Shown piece after piece: positions 18,028 through 26,218 of a stretch of DNA of 64,000 bases. Where the stretch lies: assembly GCA_046329195.1 (NCBI GenBank), contig JAXLVB010000003.1, forward strand, positions 890,534-954,533, in the 5' to 3' direction. The notes below the pieces were generated by a model. The model did not search any database. It was given only the letters and a program-made list of their open reading frames with translations, and was not told the origin of the DNA. Made by a program: the position numbers and the translations under genes. The stretch comes from JAXLVB01 sp046329195 (lineage in GTDB: Bacteria; Bacteroidota; Bacteroidia; Cytophagales; Spirosomataceae). The first letter of the stretch is position 1. Every line of letters starts with the position of its first letter.

Positions 18028-18639
18028 TTACTTGTTCTTCAGAAACGTCATGACCAGTTCGGGTACTATTTGCTTGCGCTCTTGCACAAAGGCTTGGAAC
18101 GAAGTATCGTCCAGATCTCCGATGAATTGAATCATGGGCTTGGCCACAAAGGGAAAAACGATATTGCCCAACAAGGTGACGATTACTTGCAGCGGTTCTA
18201 TTTTTCGGAAATTTCCCAGTTCGATTTCTTGCTTGAGTTGCTGGGCAAAAAACGACTGTCGAAGTACCTCACCTACGTTCAATTTCTTGAAAATCGCCCC
18301 GTCTCGACGCTGGAATTCGGCCAAGATAAAAGTAGGCAATTGCGGGTTTTCGAGCAAAAAATCAATATACTTATCGGCTAATTGCCAGACTTTTACCTCA
18401 AAAGGAGTAGGCTGATTGAGTACCATGACGATACGGCCAAAAAAATTGACTAACTCCTCAAAGTAAATTTTCTCAAACAGTTGTTCTTTGCTTCTGAAAT
18501 AATAGTTCATCAGCGCAATGTTCACGCCAGCGGCCTCAGCAATGTCTCGCACCTTGGCGCCATCAAAGCCTTTTTGCACAAACACTCGTTTGGCAGCTTC
18601 TTTGATTTTGGCTTCGGTATCTTGATTGATTTCGGGCAT
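18028..18639 (-). CDS. TetR-family repressor of the efflux operon
   Basis: A 203-residue regulator with an N-terminal TetR helix-turn-helix (about residues 8-55: AAKRVFVQKGFDGAKVRDIA then NYYFRSKEQLF) and a ligand-binding helical C-terminal domain. I start at the ATG at 18639; the frame is open to 18684, but the extra residues precede the normal TetR start. As first gene of the operon it probably controls its own transcription, as CecR/YbiH does for ybhGFSR in E. coli. Confidence 0.9.
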   Translation of the reverse strand: MPEINQDTEAKIKEAAKRVFVQKGFDGAKVRDIAEAAGVNIALMNYYFRSKEQLFEKIYFEELVNFFGRIVMVLNQPTPFEVKVWQLADKYIDFLLENPQLPTFILAEFQRRDGAIFKKLNVGEVLRQSFFAQQLKQEIELGNFRKIEPLQVIVTLLGNIVFPFVAKPMIQFIGDLDDTSFQAFVQERKQIVPELVMTFLKNK

Positions 18640-18665
18640 GAAAGCATTACACTGTTTGCGACGCA

Positions 18666-18698
18666 CAAAGGTAGCAAAATGCAAACGAGATAAACAAG
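18666..18698 (-). promoter_or_regulatory. Putative promoter of the tetR-efflux operon
   Basis: On the minus strand a TACCTTTG box (18666-18673) matches TAnnTTTG and is preceded, after 21 bp, by a CTTG element (18695-18698). The box ends 26 bp before the tetR ATG. Confidence 0.4.
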
Positions 18699-18710
18699 TA
18701 TTTTAATCAT

Positions 18711-18734
18711 ATTTTTAAACAAACGTTTAAAAAT
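18711..18734. promoter_or_regulatory. Candidate TetR operator (inverted repeat)
   Basis: Perfect 10-bp arms ATTTTTAAAC and GTTTAAAAAT are separated by AAAC. Size and symmetry suit a TetR dimer, and the site is 72 bp upstream of the tetR ATG, just beyond the putative promoter. Confidence 0.55.
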
Positions 18735-18827
18735 GTATTTTAACCCTTCTCGCTTATGAAATAGAAACAGTACACATTAGGGACATCTACTCCCTTCAAA
18801 TGGTTTCAACCCTAACAACATCCAATT

Positions 18828-19406
18828 TTACATCAGCCCGTTGAGCCGTAGGTATTGTAAGAGCATGATGGTTTTGCCGTCTTTAATTTCGCCACTATGA
18901 ATCATGGCTAAGGCTGTATCAAAAGGCAGTTCCACCACCTCGATGTTTTCTTGCTCTTCGACATGGCCGCCGCCTTCGGTAACCCGCATTTGTTTGGTGT
19001 ATTCGGCCACAAAAAAATATAAAATCTCTGTCACCGAGCCAGGCGACATGTAGGCTTCAAATACCTTCTGAACTTTATCTAAGTGGTAGCCTGTTTCTTC
19101 TTCTGTTTCTCGCCGAATACAAGCCTCAGGGTCGTCTTTGTCGAGCAATCCTGCACAAGCCTCTATCAGCATACCACTTTGATTTCCATTGATATACGTT
19201 GGCATCCGAAACTGCTGTGTCAGCACGACGGTGCGTTCGGTAGGGTTATATAACAAAATCGCTGCGCCGTTGCCCCGGTCGTATGCCTCACGAGACTGCC
19301 GCTGCCACTCTCCCGATTTGGTCTGGTAATCAAACGTAATTTTGTACAAACGATACCAATTGTCCGATAAGAGTTTCTGTTCTACTATTTTCACGGCAGG
19401 ATTCAT
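18828..19406 (-). CDS. nudK: GDP-mannose pyrophosphatase NudK (Nudix hydrolase)
   Basis: It hydrolyses GDP-mannose to GMP and mannose 1-phosphate, influencing GDP-sugar supply. The sequence parallels E. coli NudK throughout: SREAYDRGNGAAILLYN, the VVLTQQFR strand, ESCAGLLD-like IEACAGLLD, the Nudix helix RRETEEETGY, and YMSPGSVTE near residue 125. I start at the ATG at 19406 (MNPAVKIVEQKLLSDNWY, 192 residues). It is divergent from the DeoR-type regulator, with only 57 bp between start codons. Confidence 0.92.
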   Translation of the reverse strand: MNPAVKIVEQKLLSDNWYRLYKITFDYQTKSGEWQRQSREAYDRGNGAAILLYNPTERTVVLTQQFRMPTYINGNQSGMLIEACAGLLDKDDPEACIRRETEEETGYHLDKVQKVFEAYMSPGSVTEILYFFVAEYTKQMRVTEGGGHVEEQENIEVVELPFDTALAMIHSGEIKDGKTIMLLQYLRLNGLM

Positions 19407-19409
19407 CTT

Positions 19410-19443
19410 TTTGATTGTTTTTGATTGAAAATGATTATTTTTG
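19410..19443 (+). promoter_or_regulatory. Promoter of the DeoR-type regulator
   Basis: TTTG (19410-19413), a 22-bp spacer and TATTTTTG (19436-19443) fit the Bacteroidota consensus. The box ends 20 bp before the ATG. The spacer contains the directly repeated word TTTTTGATTG. Confidence 0.45.
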
Positions 19444-19445
19444 AA

Positions 19446-19475
19446 CAAATTTATACAAACCCCATGAGTTTCCAA
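19446..19475 (-). promoter_or_regulatory. Promoter of nudK, interleaved with the divergent one
   Basis: On the minus strand TAAATTTG (19446-19453) lies 19 bp downstream of a TTG (19473-19475). The box ends 39 bp before the nudK ATG. It would start within 3 bp of the opposing promoter, so the two probably interfere with each other. Confidence 0.38.
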
Positions 19476-20210
19476 CAACGCAAGCTAAAAATCTTGAAAT
19501 TAGTAGAAGAGAAGGGCGAGATAGACGTCAAGGCACTGGCCCAACACATAGGCACGTCGGACATCACCATCCGGCGAGACTTGGGTATGTTGGCTACCGA
19601 GGGGCTCCTTGCACGCACGCACGGGGGTGCCATGCGATTGGATTTGCTTCAAACGCCTGTACAGTTTGCGCAAAAAGCCGTCAAAAACGTAGCGGCCAAA
19701 GAGTACATCTGTCGGCTGGCAGCGCAGGAAATTCAGGATGGCGATGTGATTTTTATGGATTGTGGTAGTACAACGTTTCAGCTTTGTCAGTTTATCAGAT
19801 ACAAAGCCATCAAGGTCATTACCAACTCGTTACCAGTGGCCAATGCCCTGCTGAACACTTCGGTTTCGATTAACCTCATTGGTGGAGAGCTTGACACCGA
19901 ACGCCAAGCCGTGCATGGCAAAATGGCCGTAGAGCATATCTTGCGCTATCAGGCTACCAAGGCTTTTGTGGGGGTTGATGGCCTATCCGTCGCCAAAGGG
20001 TTAAGTGCCGCCAGCGAGAAAGAAGCAGAAATCACCACAGCAATGGCCAGCAGGGCCACCGAAACCTATTTGCTTTGCGATACGAGCAAGCTAGAAATAG
20101 ACAAATATTTCCAATTTGCTCCGCTTAGTATAATTAATATCATGGTTACAGATGCTTCAGCGGCCAAAATATACCCTTACCAACAGATGGGGATTCGTAT
20201 AATAAATTAA
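19464..20210 (+). CDS. DeoR/GlpR-family transcriptional regulator
   Basis: A 248-residue sugar-responsive repressor. The N-terminal DeoR helix-turn-helix (about residues 3-58) includes DITIRRDLGMLATEGLLARTHGGA, the family signature. The C-terminal sugar-phosphate-binding domain shows the DeoRC motifs IFMDCGSTTFQL and the ADxAF-like VGVDGLS segment. I start at the ATG at 19464 (MSFQQRKLKIL). It is divergent from nudK; its targets and ligand cannot be read from sequence, though this family normally senses a phosphorylated sugar intermediate. Confidence 0.9.
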   Translation: MSFQQRKLKILKLVEEKGEIDVKALAQHIGTSDITIRRDLGMLATEGLLARTHGGAMRLDLLQTPVQFAQKAVKNVAAKEYICRLAAQEIQDGDVIFMDCGSTTFQLCQFIRYKAIKVITNSLPVANALLNTSVSINLIGGELDTERQAVHGKMAVEHILRYQATKAFVGVDGLSVAKGLSAASEKEAEITTAMASRATETYLLCDTSKLEIDKYFQFAPLSIINIMVTDASAAKIYPYQQMGIRIIN

Positions 20211-20485
20211 CTACCAAATACATCTCGTGTACAAAAATCTGCACTTCATCCCTACTTTTTGGTTTCAATTAGGGGATTTATTTTCTTTGAGAAACCCAAA
20301 AACTATGAAATCCTTCTGAAAGTATTCAGTTTCAGTAATTGATACTAACAGTGTGTTTTGAAATCGGGCGACGGAATATTTGCTAATTTACAAAAAGAGT
20401 ATCTGTCGTATTGTTAAGGTAGAATACTTTTAGATTAAACGAGGTGGCAAAAAAACGACTCACCTTTAAAATGGAGAAATTCTCC

Positions 20486-21250
20486 AGCCTGACAGATGCT
20501 CCATGAGTAATGATACAAAATATGGTTGGTAGCAGGCCTAAAACCAAGAAAGACTTACAAATGGTAGTGAATGGCATCTTAACCTCGCACAAGTACCCAA
20601 TGGAGGAGCCTATATGCAAAATACGACCCTTGGCAAAGCCTGTATTATCGCTTTCGTAAATGGACGAAAAATACTGTTTTTAATTGTATTATCACACAAT
20701 TAGTTTTCTATGGGTGAATTTTAGGCAAGGTGGATAGCCATATGCCACAGCAGTAGAAATAAACAATCAGAGCGTTAAAAAGGTAGGGTTCATTTCCTTA
20801 TGTACCATTCTGATGACAACAAATACAATACATCAATGGGAGTAAGCATACTATTGTAGTTAATACTCTTTGCCGTAGGATATTTATGTCTGTGCGGCTC
20901 ATAGGCACGATAGCGTATGCGGAATTGAGCTGCTACCAACTCCCGAAGTCAAACTCATGCATACTCAACCTATAAAGGAGAGTTTGTTAGGGTTACTGGC
21001 TGGCGTGGAAATACTGTTGAAATTTCTCAAAAGCTTCCCTGCGGGCAGGTTTTTTTTACCACAAACAGGGAAATGGCAAGTGGAAATCGAACTGCCGAAG
21101 CGGAAGCTTAGCATAGCAGAATTTCTTTCGCCGTTTGTCCAAAGATGATGAAAAAACATGGGGCCGCCCGAGCGGAAGCCTCTTCGGTCTCTTTCATTCA
21201 ACTCGATTTTTGTTCTATCATTTTGGCATTGGCAAGAGTACCTAATTAAT
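20486..21250 (+). pseudogene. Decayed IS5-type transposase
   Basis: Fragments of an IS5/DUF4096-like transposase are readable in several plus frames. From 20486: SLTDAP, then a stop (20504) where W is expected, then VMIQ and DLQMVVNGIL. From 20598, one frame over: QWRSLYAKYDPWQSLYYRFR and KWTKNTVF, the usual CQWRxLP...PWxTVYYxFRKW region. From about 21070: KWQVEIELPKR and, frame-shifted, FFRRLSKDDEKTW, matching the RRLSKDYE motif near the C-terminus. At least three frameshifts and several stops make it non-functional. The roughly 770-bp span fits one small IS. I did not find clear terminal inverted repeats. Confidence 0.6.
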
Positions 21251-21281
21251 TTTCAAAACATACTCTTAAAAAATTTTCAAC

Positions 21282-22529
21282 ATGAAAAAAATCTTTAAAA
21301 CCTCATTTTGGTCTGCTTTTACAGCACTATTAATCTTTCAATCATGCCAAAAAAGTATTACAGACGAAAATCTATTAGTAAATAATCCAGAAGAAGAAAT
21401 TACAGTGAAGTCAGCTTTTGATTGGTTTACCCAAACTATTAGTGCTAGCCGAACTACTGAGGTTGGTTCTGCAAATACAGCTTTTTGGGACTATGCTTTT
21501 GAAAAAAATGTACTTGTTAATAAGAAAATGGTCATAATACCTGTTATATCTAACAAAAAAAGTAGCTTACCCAGTTTTAAGCAGCTTTGGGTTTATGTAG
21601 ATAAAAACAAAAAGAAAAATATGCGGGTAGTAGAATATATTTATGAAGATCTACTAGCATTAGATAAGAAAACAAGTTTACGATTAAATCCTGCTAAGTT
21701 TACAGGTTTCATGCTAGTGCGCAATTGGGATAATACCTTTATTTCAGGCTTTAAACTCCAGAATGGCCTTATTGTAGGAGTCATTAGTGAATGGAATTCT
21801 TTAAAGAATGGAAGAACAGCTACTTCTATTAGCTGTTCATCTATAACAACTTGTAGAGCTCAAACAAGTTATGTAATTGGATTTCCAGATGCAACATATA
21901 CTCAAATTCTTGAATGCTGGAATACCACTCAGTGTTATCTAGAACAAACCTTTGAAATCCCTTACGATGGAGGTTCTGGAACAGGCTTTGAAATTCCTGG
22001 AGGAGGAGGAACTTCCACTCCAATGTTACATCCTTATTTTACCCCTATTCTCATAAATAATCTATGTGATTTACTTACTTATCAAAACACTATTGCTCAT
22101 ACAGAAGTGGTGGGTTTAAAATTGGACAATGGGAGTATGTATATGTTACCTTACAAAGATAACACTCCTACTACTGCGGTTACTGAAAACAAGTATTATG
22201 ACCCATTATTAGGTAAGCCCCTGTTAATCATTTATCAGGAAAATGGAAAAACCAAAATAGATGTTTGGAATTATGATATATACGGACAAGGAACTGCAAC
22301 TACCTATGGAGTACTTGAACACATACATACACACCCATGCAATGGAAATGAAAATATAGCAAGTTCTTATGATAAGCAATTTTCTTCTGACCGAAATGCA
22401 ACTAGTACACTGGGTATTGATGTTCAATTATTCATTTTAAATTGCAATGGAAAAGTAGAATATGGCAACAGTGGCGAATTTAAAGATGGCCTTGGAAATA
22501 TAAAAATTACACCCACAAACTGTAATTGA
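21282..22529 (+). CDS. Lipoprotein with C-terminal JAMM (MPN) metallopeptidase-like domain
   Basis: A 415-residue exported protein. The signal peptide ends near FQSC (Cys22), suggesting a lipoprotein. Residues about 23-240 are unrecognised, with a Cys-rich stretch and a glycine-rich linker (GGGSGTGFEIPGGGG-like). Residues 265-415 carry the JAMM pattern: Glu275 in TEVVGL, then HTHP with His349 and His351, then SSYD with Ser361 and Asp364, followed by beta-strands (VQLFILNCNGKVEYG). These are the Zn-binding and catalytic residues of AMSH/Rpn11/RadC-type JAB domains, with two extra residues in the HxH-to-SxxD spacing. AT-rich, next to an IS remnant, and followed 2 bp later by another secreted-protein gene. 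Confidence 0.6.
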   Translation: MKKIFKTSFWSAFTALLIFQSCQKSITDENLLVNNPEEEITVKSAFDWFTQTISASRTTEVGSANTAFWDYAFEKNVLVNKKMVIIPVISNKKSSLPSFKQLWVYVDKNKKKNMRVVEYIYEDLLALDKKTSLRLNPAKFTGFMLVRNWDNTFISGFKLQNGLIVGVISEWNSLKNGRTATSISCSSITTCRAQTSYVIGFPDATYTQILECWNTTQCYLEQTFEIPYDGGSGTGFEIPGGGGTSTPMLHPYFTPILINNLCDLLTYQNTIAHTEVVGLKLDNGSMYMLPYKDNTPTTAVTENKYYDPLLGKPLLIIYQENGKTKIDVWNYDIYGQGTATTYGVLEHIHTHPCNGNENIASSYDKQFSSDRNATSTLGIDVQLFILNCNGKVEYGNSGEFKDGLGNIKITPTNCN

Positions 22530-22531
22530 AC

Positions 22532-23095
22532 ATGAAAAAAATATTTCTTTTGCTCATAATTTTGAGCAACCTGAATGGACAACTTCACGCTCAATGTTAC
22601 CAAGATCGAATGATTCAGCCTGAAGACTCTTTTCTGTTTGAATCTCTTGTCCCTTACATTAGTGAGGCACATAGAACTAATTATGCCTTTGATGATAAAG
22701 GAATTTTTCAAATAGTACGGTACACAGATAGACAAAATCGAAAATGCCTTTGGGTGAAAACTTGGATTGACGACCGCTACAAAGACACGCAACCAGTAGG
22801 TTGGGGATACTTCTTTTTTAGTGATATTGTTCTTCTTTATTATGATGCTGACGCTGACGGAAAAATTATCCCACAACCCGTGGATAAAGACTTTATGGCC
22901 TGTCTAGAAAAAATTGTAGCTGACCGTGTATATATCCGTCCACCTAAAACAACTCGTTATCGGAGGGTACGGATAAATAACGAGGTTATTATAGAAGTGG
23001 ATACGGTAAAAAAATCGAAATTGGGCAATGATTCAAACGAGTGTATTTTCATCTTAGAAAAAGATGGAAAGATTACTCGAATAAAGCCAGTTTAA
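22532..23095 (+). CDS. Secreted protein of unknown function, partner of the JAMM lipoprotein
   Basis: Unrecognised 187-residue protein with a signal peptide ending LHAQC (about residues 1-21). The mature part is polar with several Tyr/Trp-rich strands and a C-terminal stretch TTRYRRVRINNEVIIEVDTVKK that looks like beta-hairpins. Two nucleotides separate the previous stop codon from this ATG, so the two genes are surely one transcript; the pairing suggests a substrate, inhibitor or complex partner of the protease-like protein. The base composition is AT-rich like the preceding gene. Confidence 0.7.
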   Translation: MKKIFLLLIILSNLNGQLHAQCYQDRMIQPEDSFLFESLVPYISEAHRTNYAFDDKGIFQIVRYTDRQNRKCLWVKTWIDDRYKDTQPVGWGYFFFSDIVLLYYDADADGKIIPQPVDKDFMACLEKIVADRVYIRPPKTTRYRRVRINNEVIIEVDTVKKSKLGNDSNECIFILEKDGKITRIKPV

Positions 23096-23311
23096 GTAAA
23101 AAAGTAATTTGGAACCCATTCAAGGTACTTTTTTATGATTTAACTAGACAAATTACAGCAGAACAAAAAGTATAATCAATTGACCATAAATGAGTTAAAT
23201 CAAATTTAAAACTCTATCTCATATATTTTCAATTCTTCAAAAACCCTGCTGACATAGGGCTGTCACTACGGGTAGTTTGTTTTGTGCCAAACTATTAAAC
23301 AACACAAACTA

Positions 23312-23647
23312 ATGGAAATCAAAGCAATTCTATTCTGGGTTTTGGTCGTGATTTTTGCGGCTCCTTCTTTCTCTTTTGGCTTTGCCAAGCTTACAGCCAA
23401 GCCCGACAAAGCAGAGCAGTTCAAAAAATGGGGCTACTCCCAATCCTTTATGCGTTGGCTCGGGCTGGTAGAGATGGTCGCTACATTAGGCATCATTTTC
23501 CCGATTACTCGGCTGGTATCAGTAGCCATCTGGACAGTCATTTTGTTAGGAGCGATTTACACTAACCTCCGCCACCGAGACAAAGAACTCATCACGGCGC
23601 TCATCGTGTCGGTGCAGATGGGCTTCATTGCTTGGCTAGGGATGTAA
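23312..23647 (+). CDS. DoxX-family small membrane protein
   Basis: A 111-residue inner-membrane protein with four hydrophobic segments (about residues 5-22, 44-63, 67-86, 92-110), the DoxX/DoxD-like fold. The FxFGFAKLTAKPDK loop after helix one and FMRWLGLVEM at helix two are typical. DoxX proteins are linked to quinone or thiol redox chemistry in some bacteria, but the role here is unknown. I start at the ATG at 23312; a TTG further upstream is unlikely. It is followed by its own terminator. Confidence 0.8.
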   Translation: MEIKAILFWVLVVIFAAPSFSFGFAKLTAKPDKAEQFKKWGYSQSFMRWLGLVEMVATLGIIFPITRLVSVAIWTVILLGAIYTNLRHRDKELITALIVSVQMGFIAWLGM

Positions 23648-23670
23648 TCGTGGGCGTTGTCATTTGATGA

Positions 23671-23702
23671 ACGCAATGTGGCTAACACATTGCGTTTTTT
23701 GT
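23671..23702 (+). terminator. Rho-independent terminator after the DoxX gene
   Basis: Perfect 10-bp stem ACGCAATGTG (23671-23680) and CACATTGCGT (23686-23695), loop GCTAA, then a T tract. Confidence 0.85.
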
Positions 23703-23762
23703 GTAATGGTAGCTCCGCCGCAAGAGTTTGGCAGGGAAGTGTAGATTTTGGCTTTGAATAAA

Positions 23763-23770
23763 TATCTTTG
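23763..23770 (+). promoter_or_regulatory. Possible -7 box for the subunit 3/GMC operon
   Basis: TATCTTTG fits TAnnTTTG and ends 32 bp before the ATG at 23803. TTTG words lie upstream, but none at the usual 19-22 bp spacing. Confidence 0.3.
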
Positions 23771-23802
23771 TTGGTGAATGCTAAACCTTATTAAACGAAC
23801 CA

Positions 23803-24411
23803 ATGAACAGACGAGAAGTCATTAAAAACGTAGCCCTGATACTGGGTGGTGCCCTATCGGCGCCAACGCTCATGGCTATGAATCACTGGGAGCAAGCGAC
23901 CAGCCCCACAACCTATGAAGCAGCGTTTGCCTTGACCGAAACCCAGCGAAAAATTGTGGCCGAAATTGCCGAGATGATTATCCCCAAGACCGATACAGTA
24001 GGTGCTAAAGACGTAGGCGTGCCGGCCTTTATCGAGATGATGATACAAGACTGTTATGCTCAACCCGAACACCTGAGTTTTATGGAGGGAGTAATGGCGA
24101 TGGAACAAGCGAAGTTTTTGGAAATGGATGCCACAAAACGCACCGAAATCTTGAAAAAACTCGAACAAGACACCAAAGAAGCGATGAAGGCTCGGCAGGT
24201 AAAGCAAACCAAAATGGGTGACAACGACGACCGTGAAGACATGAAGGCGGTTCCGAAAGGATTGCCGTTTTGGCGATTGATGAAAGAGCTAACGCTGTTG
24301 GGCTATTTCACCTCCGAAGGTGGCCTCAAAGCTTCTTTTGAGTACGTGCAGATTCCTGCCAAACTGGAGGTTATCAAGCTCAAACCCAACCAAAAAGCCT
24401 ATGCGTATTAA
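23803..24411 (+). CDS. Gluconate 2-dehydrogenase subunit 3 family protein
   Basis: A 202-residue small subunit that usually accompanies a GMC-type catalytic subunit. The N-terminus MNRREVIKNVALILGGAL is a twin-arginine-like export signal. The mature part is helical with the family region IVAEIAEMIIPKTDTVGAKDVGVPAFIEMM near residues 50-80. It precedes the GMC gene by 39 bp; known examples form membrane-associated sugar dehydrogenases, including glucoside 3-dehydrogenase-type complexes, in which this subunit helps maturation and export of the flavoprotein. Confidence 0.9.
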   Translation: MNRREVIKNVALILGGALSAPTLMAMNHWEQATSPTTYEAAFALTETQRKIVAEIAEMIIPKTDTVGAKDVGVPAFIEMMIQDCYAQPEHLSFMEGVMAMEQAKFLEMDATKRTEILKKLEQDTKEAMKARQVKQTKMGDNDDREDMKAVPKGLPFWRLMKELTLLGYFTSEGGLKASFEYVQIPAKLEVIKLKPNQKAYAY

Positions 24412-24450
24412 CCGTAGGACGATTCTCAACCTCTAACTAATTCGTCAATT

Positions 24451-26166
24451 ATGAATTTGAATATAAAAGCCCAAGCCACCAACACCTTCGACGCCATTGT
24501 GGTAGGTTCGGGCATGACAGGTGGCTTTGCGGCCAAAGAACTCACCCAAAAAGGCTTAAAGGTATTGATGATCGAGCGTGGCCGTGAAATCAAGCACCCA
24601 CAAGACTACGACACGGCCATGAAAGAGCCTTGGGATTTTCAGCATCGAGGCCGAGTAACGGCGCATTCGGCGGAGGAGCTTTGGGCCAACAAACGATTCG
24701 GGAATTTAGCCAACGAAGAAACAGGCGGGCATTTTACCAATGACAAAAACAATCCTTATATCGAAAAACGGCCTTTTGATTGGATTCGGGCCTATCATAC
24801 CGGCGGAAAATCAATGCACTGGGGACGGCAATCGTACCGCTGGAACAAGCAAGATTTTGAAGCCAACGCAAAAGAAGGCGTCGGTGTGGACTGGCCTATT
24901 CGCTACGAAGATTTGGCGCCGTGGTACACCTACGTCGAGAAGTTTGTGGGGGTTAGTGGTCAAAAAGAAGGCTTGGACGTACTCCCCGACGGGCATTTTT
25001 TACCAGCCATGCCGATGTTTCCGCCTGAGCTTCATTTCCGCAAAATGATGCTCGAAAAGCTCAACCGCCCCGTTACGGTGGGGCGTATTGCCAACCTGAC
25101 TCAAGCCCAAGCCGAGCACACCAAACTGGGTAGAGGCTCGTGCCAGTATCGCAACAAATGTGCTCGTGGCTGCCCTTATGGCGCCTACTATAGCTCGCTG
25201 GCGGGAGCCATTCCGGCGGCTAATGCTACCAAACGGCTCAGCATGTTGCACGATACCATTGTGTCGGAAATTATCTATGACGAACAAAAGCAGAAGGCCA
25301 CGGGCGTACGAGTGATTAACCAAATCACCATGAAGGTAGAAGAATATTTTGCCAAAATTATTTTTCTAAATGCTGGTGCCATGAACACCGCTGCCTTGAT
25401 GCTTCACTCCACGTCTCGCCGTTTTCCGAATGGCTTCGGCAACGATAGCGACCAAGTGGGCCGCAATATCATGGACCATCACCTCGGCGTAGGCGCCAAC
25501 GCCACCATCGAAGGCTTTCTGGACGATTATGTGTATGGCCAACGCCCCAATGCCCTCTATATCCCACGGTTCCGCAACTGGGGCAACGACAAGCAGTCGT
25601 ACCTTCGAGGCTTCGGCTATCAGGGCGGGGCAAGTCGGGAAGGTTGGAACCGAGGCGTCAATACCGATGGATTTGGGGTCAATTTTAAAGAAGACCTGAC
25701 CAAACCGGGTCAGTGGACCATTGGCTTTGGGGGCTTTGGCGAAGTATTACCTAACCCTCAAAATCGCATGTATCTCGACCCCGCCCGAAAAGACAAATGG
25801 GGGATTCCGATGATTGTTTTTGATGCAGCTTTTGGCGAAAACGAAATTGCCATGCGTAAAGACATGATGACTTCTGCCATGGAAATGATGGAAGCGGCTG
25901 GCTTTAAGAATATTGTTGGGAATAACCGCCAAGACGTGCATTTGGGCTTGGGTATTCACGAAATGGGCACCGCTCGCATGGGTCGTGACCCCAAAACTTC
26001 GGTACTCAATGCCTACAACCAAGTTCATGCCTGCAAAAACGTCTTCGTCACCGACGGGGCAGCCATGACGTCGTCTTCGTGTGTGAATCCTTCGATTACG
26101 TACATGGCACTTACGGCTCGTGCCGCCGACTATGCTGTGAAAGCACTGAATAAAAAGGAGTTGTAA
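24451..26166 (+). CDS. GMC-family FAD-dependent oxidoreductase (second copy, with subunit 3)
   Basis: A 571-residue flavoprotein, catalytic subunit of a predicted periplasmic sugar or sugar-acid dehydrogenase. The FAD motif VVGSGMTGGF is near residue 20; the mid-protein CQYRNKCARGCPYGAYY cluster and C-terminal HEMGTARMG and NPSITYMALTARAADYAV match the first copy at 9002-10705 along the whole length. It has no signal of its own and would be exported with the Tat-like subunit 3. Likely substrates are glycosides, glucose or gluconate; sequence does not decide. Confidence 0.92.
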   Translation: MNLNIKAQATNTFDAIVVGSGMTGGFAAKELTQKGLKVLMIERGREIKHPQDYDTAMKEPWDFQHRGRVTAHSAEELWANKRFGNLANEETGGHFTNDKNNPYIEKRPFDWIRAYHTGGKSMHWGRQSYRWNKQDFEANAKEGVGVDWPIRYEDLAPWYTYVEKFVGVSGQKEGLDVLPDGHFLPAMPMFPPELHFRKMMLEKLNRPVTVGRIANLTQAQAEHTKLGRGSCQYRNKCARGCPYGAYYSSLAGAIPAANATKRLSMLHDTIVSEIIYDEQKQKATGVRVINQITMKVEEYFAKIIFLNAGAMNTAALMLHSTSRRFPNGFGNDSDQVGRNIMDHHLGVGANATIEGFLDDYVYGQRPNALYIPRFRNWGNDKQSYLRGFGYQGGASREGWNRGVNTDGFGVNFKEDLTKPGQWTIGFGGFGEVLPNPQNRMYLDPARKDKWGIPMIVFDAAFGENEIAMRKDMMTSAMEMMEAAGFKNIVGNNRQDVHLGLGIHEMGTARMGRDPKTSVLNAYNQVHACKNVFVTDGAAMTSSSCVNPSITYMALTARAADYAVKALNKKEL

Positions 26167-26174
26167 GTAGTACT

Positions 26175-26211
26175 GCCACGAATGTACGCATCAGATGCGT
26201 GCATTCGTGGC
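26175..26211. terminator. Long hairpin between convergent genes
   Basis: Arms GCCACGAATG (26175-26184) and CATTCGTGGC (26202-26211) enclose a second palindrome, ACGCAT CAG ATGCGT, giving a nearly continuous 17-bp stem. No T tract follows, but the position between the converging GMC and dlgD genes suits a terminator or barrier. Confidence 0.5.
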
Positions 26212-26218
26212 TAATAAG

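Noticed and set aside
20383..20619. 78-codon minus-strand frame
   Set aside because: It is the shadow of the decayed transposase read on the plus strand; its residues show no family and no promoter precedes it.
20957..21201. 63-codon plus and 78-codon minus frames
   Set aside because: The plus frame is part of the transposase relic, the minus frame its complement; neither looks like an independent gene.
23282..23311. Upstream TTG extension of the DoxX gene
   Set aside because: The ten extra residues are not typical of DoxX proteins; the ATG at 23312 gives the usual length.
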